A stretch of DNA of 64,000 nt from Branchiostoma floridae. Its lineage: Eukaryota > Chordata > Leptocardii > Amphioxiformes > Branchiostomatidae. A program made the position numbers and the translations under genes. The stretch is taken from contig NC_049979.1 in assembly GCF_000003815.2 (NCBI RefSeq), forward strand, positions 23,892,724-23,956,723, written 5' to 3'. The notes beneath the pieces were generated by a model that saw nothing but the letters and a program-made list of their open reading frames with translations, was not told the DNA's origin and made no database searches. Shown here in pieces: positions 48,101 through 59,090 of this stretch (positions are counted from its first letter, which is position 1; the number at the start of each line of letters is the position of its first letter).

Positions 48101-49763
48101 GATACTATTAAAACTAACCAAGCTTTCTTTGATGCTCCCATTCCAGTGATCAAGACATACTATACAAAGTTGCCAACAAGAGATTCCCTCAAGCTATGTA
48201 AGATGTGTAATTACTGTAAATGTCATTCCCTTCCCCTTCACATGGAGAATGTTACCACAGAGAGCCTTTAATTGGATACTCTTTCATTGTTATGAATTGA
48301 GCTATAACGACAATCTTCTGACTCCTTATTTCATCTCGTCTCCTTTCTTATGTATTGTATTATTAAAACGTTCTGAGGATTCTGCTTTTCCTATTAGTTT
48401 TAATCGATAAGTTGAAAATTATAATTTTGAGGGCATATCAAGGTAGGGAAAGTGGAATCTTTGTAATATGTAATTTTCTATATCAATCACAAATTCGTCT
48501 TTTTAATTTGCTGTGGTTCCTTGAAGGTCAGATATCTACACTGGTGAAATGAAAAGTTGACAAGAAGTCTCCTCTATGGTGTTAAAACCTACGTTAGAAA
48601 TGCTTAGGAGACAAATCCATTTATGACAAATTATCTGCCCTTTCAGTTAATTGGGCTGCGTTTTAAGATAACGACTGAGATTGGCCCATTCCCTGTCCCA
48701 GATAATTGCAATGACGTCAGAACGCTTGTCTCAGTCCGTCCCCAAAACAGGACATTGCTAATGGGGTCATTAGGAAGGGACCTACAACTAGGTCAGGAAG
48801 GGCAGAAATAATGGATTACTTGTTTAATAATACAGAAAGTGATAATCAGGCTTGGTTCTTTGTCATTGTTTTCTACTTAGTAAAGGTAGCCCCATAGGAT
48901 TTTTAGGCCGTATGAGCAGTGGTTTGTTAAGCCACTATGTCTAGGGCACGGTATTGGAAAGGGAAACTTGGCATATGGATGGTTAAAATCACTTGTCTTA
49001 CTGTTGCGAATTGTCATTCTCTCCAAGTGGATATGGGACAGATATGCACAGGTTTCCAAGGGTTGTAGAAAATTCAGGATGGTAATTTGGAAAGTGCTTC
49101 CCATGGACTCCCACGCCTACCTGACTTAATAGGTTCCTGGAAATATTTTGCGTTTGTTCCAATCTATCTTGTACCTTATTGTTGCCTAACATCAAAGTAA
49201 AACCCTCTTTCATAATTTCCCACATGATTATGGCCTGAAGGTTTGAAATCAATGCTTTGAAGTGAAAGGTTATATACATGACCTTATTGTGTGCTCTACA
49301 CTGGTTACATGCATAGCAAGTGCGGATTACAGAAATTTAGGTCACAGGAAATAAACAATATTTTACTGAGTCCTATTTTATCTCATTTTAATGTTTTTGT
49401 GCAAAACATTGGGTCGAGTTTTTAAGCAATCTGTTCATGCAAAAGCCCTAAATTTATCATTTTTTGTGACAGAACAGATCATTCCATCTATCATGTCAGT
49501 CTGCATAGATATCAGATTGGAGACATGCATGTTGGCAATGTCACACTTAAGTATTGCCTTGACCTAGATTCAGGGTACTAAAAGCAAACTGAGTTATTCT
49601 ATTCCCCAAAAATATGAAGGTAAGCAAGGCAATGGTTACTCAAGCAACTGGATTGGGGATTGCTTGAGTAACTGCTACCTTGCATATCTTAATACCTGTG
49701 TGTCTGACCTTTGACGTAATACGAAGGTAAGTTGCATCCTGTATTTGTGTTGTTAATATCAGA
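45200..49763. other. Dispatched 3' UTR and downstream spacer
   Basis: AT-rich with no further gene. An AATAAA at 46985-46990 is a plausible poly(A) signal, which would give a 3' UTR of about 1.8 kb. At 47890-48095 is a decayed relative of the 3739-3960 element. An inverted repeat of the 4889 type is at 49624-49684. Confidence 0.45.
49624..49684. repeat. Inverted repeat, second copy of the 4889 family
   Basis: Arms GCAAGGCAATGGTTACTCAA and TTGAGTAACTGCTACCTTGC are near-complementary around a GATTGGGGAT loop. Confidence 0.6.
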
Positions 49764-49958
49764 TCACCTTTATCCGTGGGGTATCCTTTATTTGTTGTAT
49801 TTTAAAATGGTATTTAGTGATATAAAGTCACAGACCGCAGTATGAAAACTGCAATATTTTGAAATAAGAATACTTTGCAATTTGAAACCATTGTATGTCG
49901 ACCTCAATACCCTGTTTTTAAAACGAACGGAAATAGGTTACCCCACGGATAAAGGTGA
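49764..49958. mobile_element. 195-bp MITE immediately after the EF-hand gene
   Basis: 20-bp perfect terminal inverted repeats (TCACCTTTATCCGTGGGGTA and its complement). The right tip ends 8 bp from the stop codon of the minus-strand gene. Its left end contains TTTATT at 49787-49792, i.e. AATAAA on the gene's strand. Confidence 0.85.
49787..49792 (-). terminator. Poly(A) signal of the EF-hand gene, inside a MITE
   Basis: AATAAA on the minus strand, about 175 nt past the stop codon and within the 49764-49958 element. Confidence 0.5.
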
Positions 49959-49965
49959 ACTATCG

Positions 49966-52900
49966 TTACCTACCATCAGGGTCTGTGTGGAACAGATGGG
50001 AGGGTACCGGCTTCTGTAGCTTAGCCACCTTCTGAACAGTGCGCTTTTGGGCCGAAGTCAACCTACATTGGGAAACAAGTTTTCACATTCTGCTGTGTTC
50101 TTTTTATCTTTCTTTTTCTTTTTTTCTGGAAAGGCAAGTTGGGTATGAGACAGAACAATATTGCAATTTAACAGTTGTAAATACTACATAGTCTTAACTT
50201 TGATACCGAAAAATATGACGAGCAGGTTTAACGTATCATATATTTGAAAAAAAACCTTACAGGTATCTTAATACTAATGGGACAATTTTCTTTGAAAAAC
50301 AGTATTTTTAAAGAAACTCATGTTTTGCATTAGTAAGACCATCTCTGCTATGCAGTCTAAGCTGTGTGCCTCTAGCCCTTTTGAAAACCATCCCTATATG
50401 CCATACCTCCTTTGCTCCAAGGGTGTGTAGTCGACCTGCATGGTGGAGGCAGCTGGAGGCGCCCCCTGGCGAACCTTATCTTTCGGTACAGCTACCAGTC
50501 GCCAGATGAACTCATTGTAGTCAATGAGTCCCTTCTCACCCACTTGGCACCTTGGTATGGAAAATTGTGAACAGATCTGTCCTTGGTGCTGAATTAGAAA
50601 TCATTGTTCAAAATAACTATTGTCTCCAAAATTATCAACAGTAATACATTTGTACACAATTCTTGCTTTCAAAGTCACATAAGAATGATACAAAGGGTAC
50701 CGTACTCTTTCATGATAGTCTGAAAGTTCTCCGTGTCAGTAGCGACTCCTAGCGATTTGCATATGCGCTGCAGTGTCTCCTTGTCCAGCCTGCCAGTGAC
50801 TGCAGGGTCAGCAGGGAGGATCGCTTTCTTCAGCACAGCGTGGAGAGGGTCCCGTTCCCTGGGAAAATATGTTGTCTATGTAACCAAAAACAATACCTCC
50901 CGGTGAATTCTTCCACTTAACGACTAGTTCTACCATTCTTGAACTCTACGAAGACAAACAAACATAAGAATTTGATTAAACTACCCGTCTTCACGAACGT
51001 AATGAATTGTGTTTATGTGACGAACCTGGAAGGCAAGGTAACGCATCCAGCGGGCGCTTCGCTACCGTTCTCGGTTGGCCAGGAGTAGGAGGAGCTCGCC
51101 ACGGTGCCGGGCTGATCCCCCGGCGATGATCCAGACCACAGCTCGAAGTGCGTCTTCCTGCAGTCCTCCACACGGCCGCTAACCAAATCATGGCGCTGTT
51201 GCAACTTCTCTACCGTATACTCCTCTGTAGGTGCCGGCTGGTAAGACCCCTGATCAAAAATGGTGTTTTATATACGGAGGAAAGGTCATAAGAGATGTAA
51301 ACAAAAACTACAGATCCATACATTCAGAAACCGATTCATTCATCACCATTTCTATACGATAAAAGACATCTAGTGTCGATTTAGGAGAAAGGTATGCGAG
51401 ATAAACGCAAAGTTTGTCAGAGATGTCATCAAATGAAGATTAGTGTCCATGGCCACATATCGGCTCACAATGGAGACCGGTTAAGTATTGTATCTTTTCT
51501 TAATCTCCCAATCCGTAAACCGTCGCTAACAGCACAAAGCCTCCTCTCAGAAAGGCAATATTAGTAAAATGAGAACATTTTCCTTACTCACGTGATGTTC
51601 AGAAGACATGTAGTTCTTGTCCCCTTGTCGGTAGTTAAAGTCTAGAAACGGATACTTAGAGACCGGTGGACCGACAGGCGATACCATGAACTCGGGCGGG
51701 GGTGTCTTGTAATCCGCTCCCATAACTACACATGAAACAATGTACAGCCATGATAGAGAGTCTTATACTTGTACATGTACATGTAGTTAACGTTACGTGT
51801 GTTCATTAGATGCTGTAAAGTGAGTTTAAAACGCAGTGTCTGTTTATTGACTACCAATATCAAATAGCATCTGCACATTTTCAACACAATTTGGAAGCTT
51901 TTTCAAACGTTCCGATCACAATTCACAGAACTAGACCCAGGTATGTATAGTACTTACTGGACCGCTTCAGATCGTCAGCGTTGTCGTCCTTGCCACTGCC
52001 CATCCCTACACTCGAGGTGTCCATGAGATCCTAAGTTCGAGAAACCGACACTAGGATGAGACACCGAACATTTGCAAATTCTGTAATGGGTCACTAGTAA
52101 CATGTAGAGGGACCATCCGTATTTCACCAAGGCATTTTGGATGGAAAGTGAGGAAAGAACTTTGAAGGAGGGACTATGCTTGTAGTATGGAAAAAAAAAC
52201 TAACGCCGTCTTGAATATCCAATATTGTTTTCGACACAACAATGCAGGTTATGCGGTTTTATAAAGGAACTTAAGTCGGCAGTACATTCTCACTGCAACC
52301 CACTGGTGTACAAAAATGAACTGTCCCAATTGTTAGCCCATGTTGCTAGCCAATCCTTCGTGCCGATCATTTGTCGTGGTGACACTTTTCCGTGCCAGAA
52401 AGGTATGAAAACAAAGGCAGTCGTGCGGATAATTTAGAACAATGAATGCGATACAAAAGGGCTACATTTCCCACCATTTAAAAGCGCGATAAATGCTTTC
52501 TAAACACCGCTGCTTGAAAGCATAAAATGAGAACTATTTCTTTTCATTCTGTGTCCTTAGCGGTGGTATCGGTTTTCTACTACCACTGTCTCTACGTTAC
52601 GCTGACCTCTTCTTTACAATTCGGTTACAAACTACACACCTTCATCTTATTTCTGAAGTCTCGCTTCTTCTGGAGCTGTAAAGTGAGAGTACATTAAGTA
52701 TGTGAGGAGTTATTCAAATAGTAAAATCTTTATTATCCAACTTAATAATAGCTTACTGTTGCACTGTCCGATTTAGGGGTTCTAAAAGCTTACGTCTTAT
52801 TTTAATATAAGACACGTAGAAGTCACGACTTAGTCAGATATTTCCTCAAACATATCAACAAGTTGTAGCTGCGTCTTTGTTTTGTTTTGCGTGTTTAATC

Positions 52901-55900
52901 GTATTTATTTGTTTGTTTCTTTGTTTTTATTTCTTACCTTTTCGCTGGCCACCCTTGGCGTGAGCCAGCCCCGTATGGTGTTATCGTAACTCGTGGTGCT
53001 GAGCCCCAGGCCCGGCTGGCGGTGCATCACGTCCCACATCTGAAACGACATTTTGTTGTAAGAAAATAACAACTAAACGACAACACCGGAACTTCTACTG
53101 TAGTGCCGTACCAAGCCATTTTCAAACAGGACCTTCCTTTTCCTAAGACCTACCCACCTACCAAATATCATAAAAATCCATCCACAGCTTCTTGAGTTAT
53201 GTTCTCCACAAACAAACGAACCCATAGCCTGGAGACCAGCCTTGTTATCTTTGGTCCAATAAGGCAAACCTCGGACCAAAGCTAACAAGGCTGGACTCCA
53301 GGCTAGAAAACCCAGTCACAAAACAACCACAAACGGCGACTAAAACATTTCCATCAACAAACAACACAAGAGGTTGAAAACTTCATCAAAGTGTTCAGAA
53401 ACGTCCTACAGTACCTGGGCGTCCGGGGGAGCGTGTGAATGCTGGCAACCTGACATGTCCCGCGCACGGAACTTTGGGAAGTCTTTGCCGTACAGCGACA
53501 GAATGTGGTCTCTGTTGTAGCCAAGCTGGGGACCGGGGGAACACATTCAAACATCAAACTGATCGACGATAAAGGTACAATGCCTTTTGAAGCGGGTATC
53601 TTACAGAGCCGTGCTAACTTGCGAAAGACGTACGCAAAGTGATCCAATTTGCCGCCTGAAATTGCGATTTTTTCTCAAATTCCTTTGCACGCGCTTAAAA
53701 TTTAAATCGAGTTCGGTGTGTCCATGGGATGCCAGTTATAGAAGAGCGACAAGAGCGGTCTTAATTTCTTTTTCTTGAATGAGGCCACAGCAAGTAAATT
53801 TTAGGGATGACCAGCACATGAATAATTGTCTTTTTATTGTGAAAAAAAAAGCGGTGATGATCAACATGACTAGAAAATACTGAAAATGGGAAAATGGCGT
53901 GTGGTAGCCTTCATAGAAACACCAATGCGGTAGTTTCGGATACGCCATTAGTAGCCTAAGCTTGACTGCAGTTTCTGACTTGGTAACTGATACTAGATAG
54001 GTGACTACACAGTAGTGTCACTTTATTGTGCACTCCTTTCAAGAGCACAGGAATAAAAGACTTGTTGGCTGTGATACCATGTTTTGTCGCCTCAATTCTT
54101 TTTTAAATGTTTATCGTCTACTAGTATTTTTACCAACCTTTTTTTCGCGCTCTCGGTTTGCAATTGGATTTCGAGACTTCAGAGAATGTCATCTATAAAG
54201 TTTACAAGCTGTGGCGTAAAAACAAAAACTTACAACGAAGTCACTCTCCTGGGCCGCGTCGGGTTGGCTGGGTCTCCACTGCCGGCGCAGGCTGTCCGAC
54301 TTGTTCCTGAAGCGGTCAAACTTACACACCATCCTGTCCACCTCCGTGTCTCGCCGCTCCTCCCCGCCGAGTGGCCGGTAGTCCGCCCGCTGTAGACTCA
54401 CGTACGTGCCGTCCGGCTTCAGCCGAGACCACAACGCTGGAAAGAAAGACGAGGAGAGTGGAAACCAAGCTCCCTTTTTGGCAAAGCCTAATGGGCGGAT
54501 TCACACGTACATGTACCAAGGACAAGTTTTGAGTGCCAGCACATCACCATGGTTGCCTTCTGGTCGTATCAGCACCAAGAAAAGAGCTGCTGTATAACCC
54601 GATATGAAGGAGTAAAATTCTATGAATATCATTCGTTCAAAGATTTGTGCCCAATAGAACTTAGGGCAGCAAGTCTCATTGTTGTTTGAGTAGCAAGATA
54701 TGTTTTTACATTTACGGGGAAGGAACTGTTAGCTCTTTCCCTTAATCGTGCTAAAGGCCCCCATTTTACATCCCTTCCGAAAAACGGGTGCAGCCTTAAC
54801 TGAGATGTCCCCAACCTTGGATTGAACCGGGGTCTCTCAGTTAGCAACTACTTGAAGCCAGGAGCTTAGATTGTGAGACTGATGCCAGTTGAGCTATAGG
54901 GATCAGAGTGGTACTATAAATTGCTTTAGTCCTTACAAATCACATGCATTATAGCCACGTACCTGTAAGGTGCGTTAGGAACAGGACGTAGTCAATAGTC
55001 CCGGCTTCGGTGACGCAATCGTCCCATAACAGTCTTCCCAGGTCTTCCTCCGTGAACGCCCGCCCAAACAGCTGGACGCACGCCTTCAGGAGGTCGGCTC
55101 GAGTTAGAAAACCAGATCTGAGCAAAACAAGGGTAAAAAAAGCACACCATAGTGATTCAGGAACCAACATAAATCTTCTGTCTCTCTGCGACTGGTTCTT
55201 TTTCTCCAAAATAAGTACAAGATTGACCAGAAAGCTATAAAGTTCATAGTCTCTTCCGGACATACTGACTACGCTGGCCGTAGGAAGAATATTTTACAAG
55301 GGGAGTTTGGCCGTCATTGCGAGGGGAATGTTAACCTTAGCGTAAACTGACTTTCCTGGCTCCCTTTTCGCCAAATTCTACGATCTGTACCCCGGTAGGA
55401 AGGCCTGGCGGAGGCTATAAAGTCCATGTTTAAGTACTCATTATATACGTACCCATCTTTGTCGTACTGTCTGAACACCTTGAGCAGGTCTGTGGAGTTA
55501 GGGTCGGGCGGGAGGCGGGAGAGTCTGCAGGCTTCTGTCCTCATGGCGCTCCTCAGCTGCATGACGGGACTGCATGAGCGATCCGGCACTGCGCAGGTGT
55601 CATCCCTGTCATTGGCCATTCAAACGCACATGATTGTAGTAATGAGTATATAGGAGAATTCTTTTACACTACCAGTTAATACTCACTCTTCCTTACCTTC
55701 CTCAGAGCTTCTAATTGGAATTCTCGCCGCTATATGTAGCCGATGTAGGTGGCGCTTTTGCGGCGAGAACACAATTATACTACTACCATGCATAGCGGCG
55801 AAAAAGTAATATTCCAATTAGAAGCTCTGAGGAAGGCGTCTGAGTCTCAGAGACATCGAAATGTAAGCAAGAGTAAGTATTAGCTTGTGTAAAAGAATCA

Positions 55901-58258
55901 TTCTATATCCTATATTCTACCAACCCGATGATATCATTGTCGGGACATGATTTCAACTTCACAGAATGAACGCTAAACTCGTAAAATCATTCAAACCAGC
56001 ACTTTGAAATAGGCATTTAGACGCAGTTGTAGTTACCTCGGCTTGGGTATGACATGACTGTAGTCCTTGAACACCTTAGTGACGATGCCTGCCGGATGGA
56101 CGGGTTTAAGTCGCCTGGCGCTCCGAACGCGCGCGCTGGAACGGCGCCTTTGTTTCTTCTTCCCCTCTCCCGACGACTGTTTGTTGGTCTCCCCGGTTGT
56201 GGTGAGGTTGGTAGCGCTGCGCTCTGGCGCTGTCCCGCCGGTGCGACGGGCCGACTTTGCCCGAGCTGACTTCCCCCGACGACGTTGCTTGGCGGACGTT
56301 TGATAAGATGCTTCCGTCTCGGTGTTGAAATGACTGACAAAAACATAATATTAGAAGAATTATTAAGGAAATTTAATCCGACTGAAATCTCAAAGAAACA
56401 TATAGCCCTATTTTTTGCATGATGGACTTTGACATCTACCTGTCGCTATCGAGTCCAAGATTAAAGTGGGTCTTGAGAAGGTACGCTGTCGTCTGTTGGC
56501 GCCGCCGCAGTTGTTCTCCGTAAAGGCCTTTGTGTGTCTTTTGAAAACGCTCTAGGATCTGTAAAAGGAAAATCAAGTCTTCGTTTGTTACAAAAATACG
56601 ATAGGAGCAGATGTACAGGTTTCAAGTATTACAAGAAATTTGAAAGAAAAGTTAAATTTACTTCGCTATCAAGATATGGTTTACACAATCAGAATAAAGG
56701 AGCCGCTACTCTCAAGATTACACATTATTGGGATTATCCCCACTCAAAAATCACAATCACAGCATGTCCAGAATCCGAGATGTATACGAAAACGGAAGTT
56801 GCACGGCAGTACCTAATCAAGCCGCGAGACCCATTATCGAATCTGACCTTTATTTTCACAACCTCTCCCCACCTACCAGATATCATTAGAATCGGTCCAA
56901 AGCTTCTCGAGCTATCCTGCCCACTGACACACACACACATAAACAGCACCTAAAACATAAGCTTCTTGGCGAAGTAATACCAAACCAACCTTTGCGCTGT
57001 GAGCTTTGGCGTATGTCGTGTTGTTGCCGTCTTCTTCTTTGGAGCGGAAGTCCTTGTTAAAGTCCTGCATGGAGCAGAGAAGTGAATATGACCAATCCAA
57101 ATTTTAGAGAAATCTAAGAGACAGCACTCACCAAAGAGCTATGTTTTAAATCTTGCGTCTATGCTCTTGGACGTTATTGTATTATCAACCTTTAGTAAGA
57201 CTAATAGTCAAGAAATTAGCTAGCAGCTCTTTAATTTTCTAATGAAGGCCTAACTATTGTTGTGTTTGTCGATGTCACGGATGTCATCCATATAGTGTAG
57301 TGATCGAATCAACGTGGCCTTACCGGTATGTTACATGTCCTGTCCTCCCTGGCATAGTGCGGCTGGTATGGACCCTTGTCAGTGTAGGACTCCTGAACTA
57401 GGGACTGGTTCTTCGTGCTGACGTCACGATCATGGCGGTCCAGACGCAAGTTGGTGGCGTTCTAACGAGAGGGACAGTTTCACTGAGTAACAACCAGCAA
57501 TGTGTGAATATCACTGCATGCTGTATCTGTATCTATATGGCAGGTATAAACACCCTCCAGCATAACACACTAGCTTCGCAGGCAAGCGGCGCGGCAGCAA
57601 CTAAACGTCTTGTTACACATAACTTATGCACATCTATCTGTAAGTATTCCTTAACACTATCTAACATGCTAAGCTGAAAGGAAACGTCTTGAAATTGTAT
57701 CAAAGCAAATGTACCTGTTTATGTGATGTCCATGTCGGGTGAATGCTCCACCGTAGTAGAAAGTTCTGCAAAGAACAAAACGCGACAAAGTTATGTCAGC
57801 ACCAAGGACAGGGACTCCCGATATCTGAAAGTGCAATAACTATTCACGGGAAAGCTGGAAATGCATTATTACGTCATTAGGTGATCTCCCAACCAGAACT
57901 GTTGGTGTTTATATATGACCTTAATCAGCCACTGTTTGGCACAAATACACCTGTACTACTGGTGCGTTTAGCCGGTGTGTACAGTAGATTGCATGTTTAC
58001 GTTGCATTTCGTCACTAAAATCTGTTTCATTCCAGAACGCCAATCACGATTGACTACCCCAGCTTGCAACCCCTTACATACCCAGTAGTCGGCGCTGTAG
58101 GTGGTGCTCCATCTGGTGCGGCACTTACTAAACGGCCCGTCCTTACTCAGCACGTTGTCTGCCTGTAGAACCTTCTGTAGTTTGACGGCGGGGTCTCTCC
58201 TGTTAGGTCCGTACAGGTGAGACAAGCGGCCGCCGTGGTGCACCTGGGCTGTAGCCAT
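49966..58258 (-). CDS. EF-hand protein of axonemal type, 18 exons
   Basis: Exons (minus order): 58258-58082, 57765-57715, 57461-57324, 57064-56990, 56558-56440, 56333-56037, 55605-55453, 55117-54963, 54436-54234, 53525-53415, 53039-52938, 52675-52640, 52030-51958, 51725-51592, 51249-51026, 50858-50706, 50550-50407, 50062-49966. All phases agree, giving 813 codons. Residues 1-76 match the neighbouring gene's first two exons. An Arg/Lys-rich, low-complexity block lies in exon 6. A canonical EF loop DKDGSGFLTRAD spans the exon 7-8 junction (about residue 335), followed by a degenerate partner ending TIDYVLFL. A second, degenerate EF pair is in exons 16-17 (GRLDKETL, GLIDYNEFIWRL). KTHFNLGLD (exon 5) and KTHFELW (exon 15) repeat a motif also in the neighbour. 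Size and style recall EFHB/CFAP21-like ciliary proteins, but I cannot confirm the family. The TAA at 49966 follows a possible donor (GTAGGT), so the C-terminus is less certain. Confidence 0.82.
53225..53305. mobile_element. TAGCCTGG foldback element in EF-hand gene intron 10
   Basis: 81 bp; the arms TAGCCTGGAGACCAGCCTTG and CAAGGCTGGACTCCAGGCTA are nearly perfect complements and extend through TTATCTTTGGTCC. Same tips as 7522-7595. Confidence 0.75.
54700..54905 (-). mobile_element. tRNA-derived SINE in EF-hand gene intron 8
   Basis: On the minus strand a tRNA-like head shows A box TAGCTCAACTGG (54896-54885) and B box CCGGTTCAATCC (54830-54819). The body carries GGGATGTAAAATGGG-type sequence shared with 60530-60560. 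It is not a functional tRNA because the stems do not pair properly. Confidence 0.7.
55653..55901. mobile_element. About 250-bp MITE-like element in EF-hand gene intron 6
   Basis: Inner arms CCTTCCTCAGAGCTTCTAAT and ATTAGAAGCTCTGAGGAAGG are perfect (26 bp with flanks). Pairing continues outward, with gaps, to AGAATTCTTTTACAC and GTGTAAAAGAATC. A short GCGGCGA/TCGCCGC pair lies inside. Confidence 0.8.
57243..57322. mobile_element. Shortened TAAGGCCATG-type MITE abutting exon 3 of the EF-hand gene
   Basis: Contains GATGTCATCCATATAGTG...GATCGAATCAACGTGGCCTTA, the right arm of the 39188 and 63631 family; the left end retains only AAGGCC. The tip TAAGG (minus strand) forms positions +2 to +6 of the exon 3 splice donor G|GTAAGG. 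Confidence 0.65.
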
Positions 58259-58259
58259 G

Positions 58260-58470
58260 GCACATCTGGTGCAGACTGATCCAGGTCAGCTCAGGTCACT
58301 CTCAACTTCACAATAACGTAATGTAGGACGTAACAATGGTAAATCTGGTGCACACTGATACAGGTCACCTCAGGTCACTCTCAACTTCACAATAACGTAA
58401 TGTAGGACGTAACAATGGTAAATCTGGTGCACACTGATACAGGTCACCTCGGGTCACTTTCAACTTGTCA
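58260..58470 (-). promoter_or_regulatory. 79-bp promoter repeat with DR4 sites, EF-hand gene
   Basis: Just upstream of the ATG (58258) a 79-bp unit is repeated almost three times. Each unit has AGGTCA-N4-AGGTCA/GGGTCA (58283-58298, 58362-58377, 58441-58456), a direct repeat with 4-nt spacing typical of nuclear-receptor elements; the first two units also carry TAACGTAATG. Orientation is as read on the plus strand. Function is inferred. Confidence 0.6.
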
Positions 58471-59060
58471 ATGACATGGCTATGTAACAATGACTTTGTG
58501 CAAAATGTTCTGTGCAGGACATGCGCAAGAGCAACTACGTCATCAATCCCATAATGCCATTGTCTACTCTCCACAGGTGCCCGTGCTTCAAAACGATGGA
58601 CGATTCCGAATTCGTTCATTCTCTCCTTCCTTTATTTTTCTAGCACTTCTACTAACTGCATGCTGATAGGTGGTTTCTTGCACGTACCACTTTTATTTTT
58701 GTGCTTCCACGAAAGGGAAACAGTTTGTTTAATTTTGTTCCAGTCCATCCTCTTCATCTCTCCTTCTCCAAACAACAAAGGTCTATGAGCTGGACCAGAC
58801 CATTTGTGTTCTGTCACATTATGTAGCAAGTGGCAGGACAGAGCTGGAGGGACTGGTCACCTTATATATGATGTGTTTGCGTAAGTTTAAACAGAACATT
58901 AGATTGTTAGGCTAGACCATGTGAAGTTGACATCATGCATTGCTTGCAAATGACATATTTCAAGTTTTGCCTTTTTACCATAGATAAGCTTGTAGACAGA
59001 CAGAAAATTAAGACAGGTCTAAGAGGTCTAAGTTATGAGGTCTAAGTTAAGTTTTTAAAT

Positions 59061-59066
59061 TTTATT
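59061..59066 (-). terminator. Poly(A) signal of the 242-aa gene
   Basis: AATAAA on the minus strand, 24 nt past the TGA stop, which would give a very short 3' UTR. Confidence 0.6.
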
Positions 59067-59090
59067 GCCTTGACAATGAAATCATCACTT

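Noticed and set aside
54819-54896. A third tRNA gene on the minus strand
   Set aside because: Box-like words only; embedded in a dispersed SINE shared with other sites in the window.
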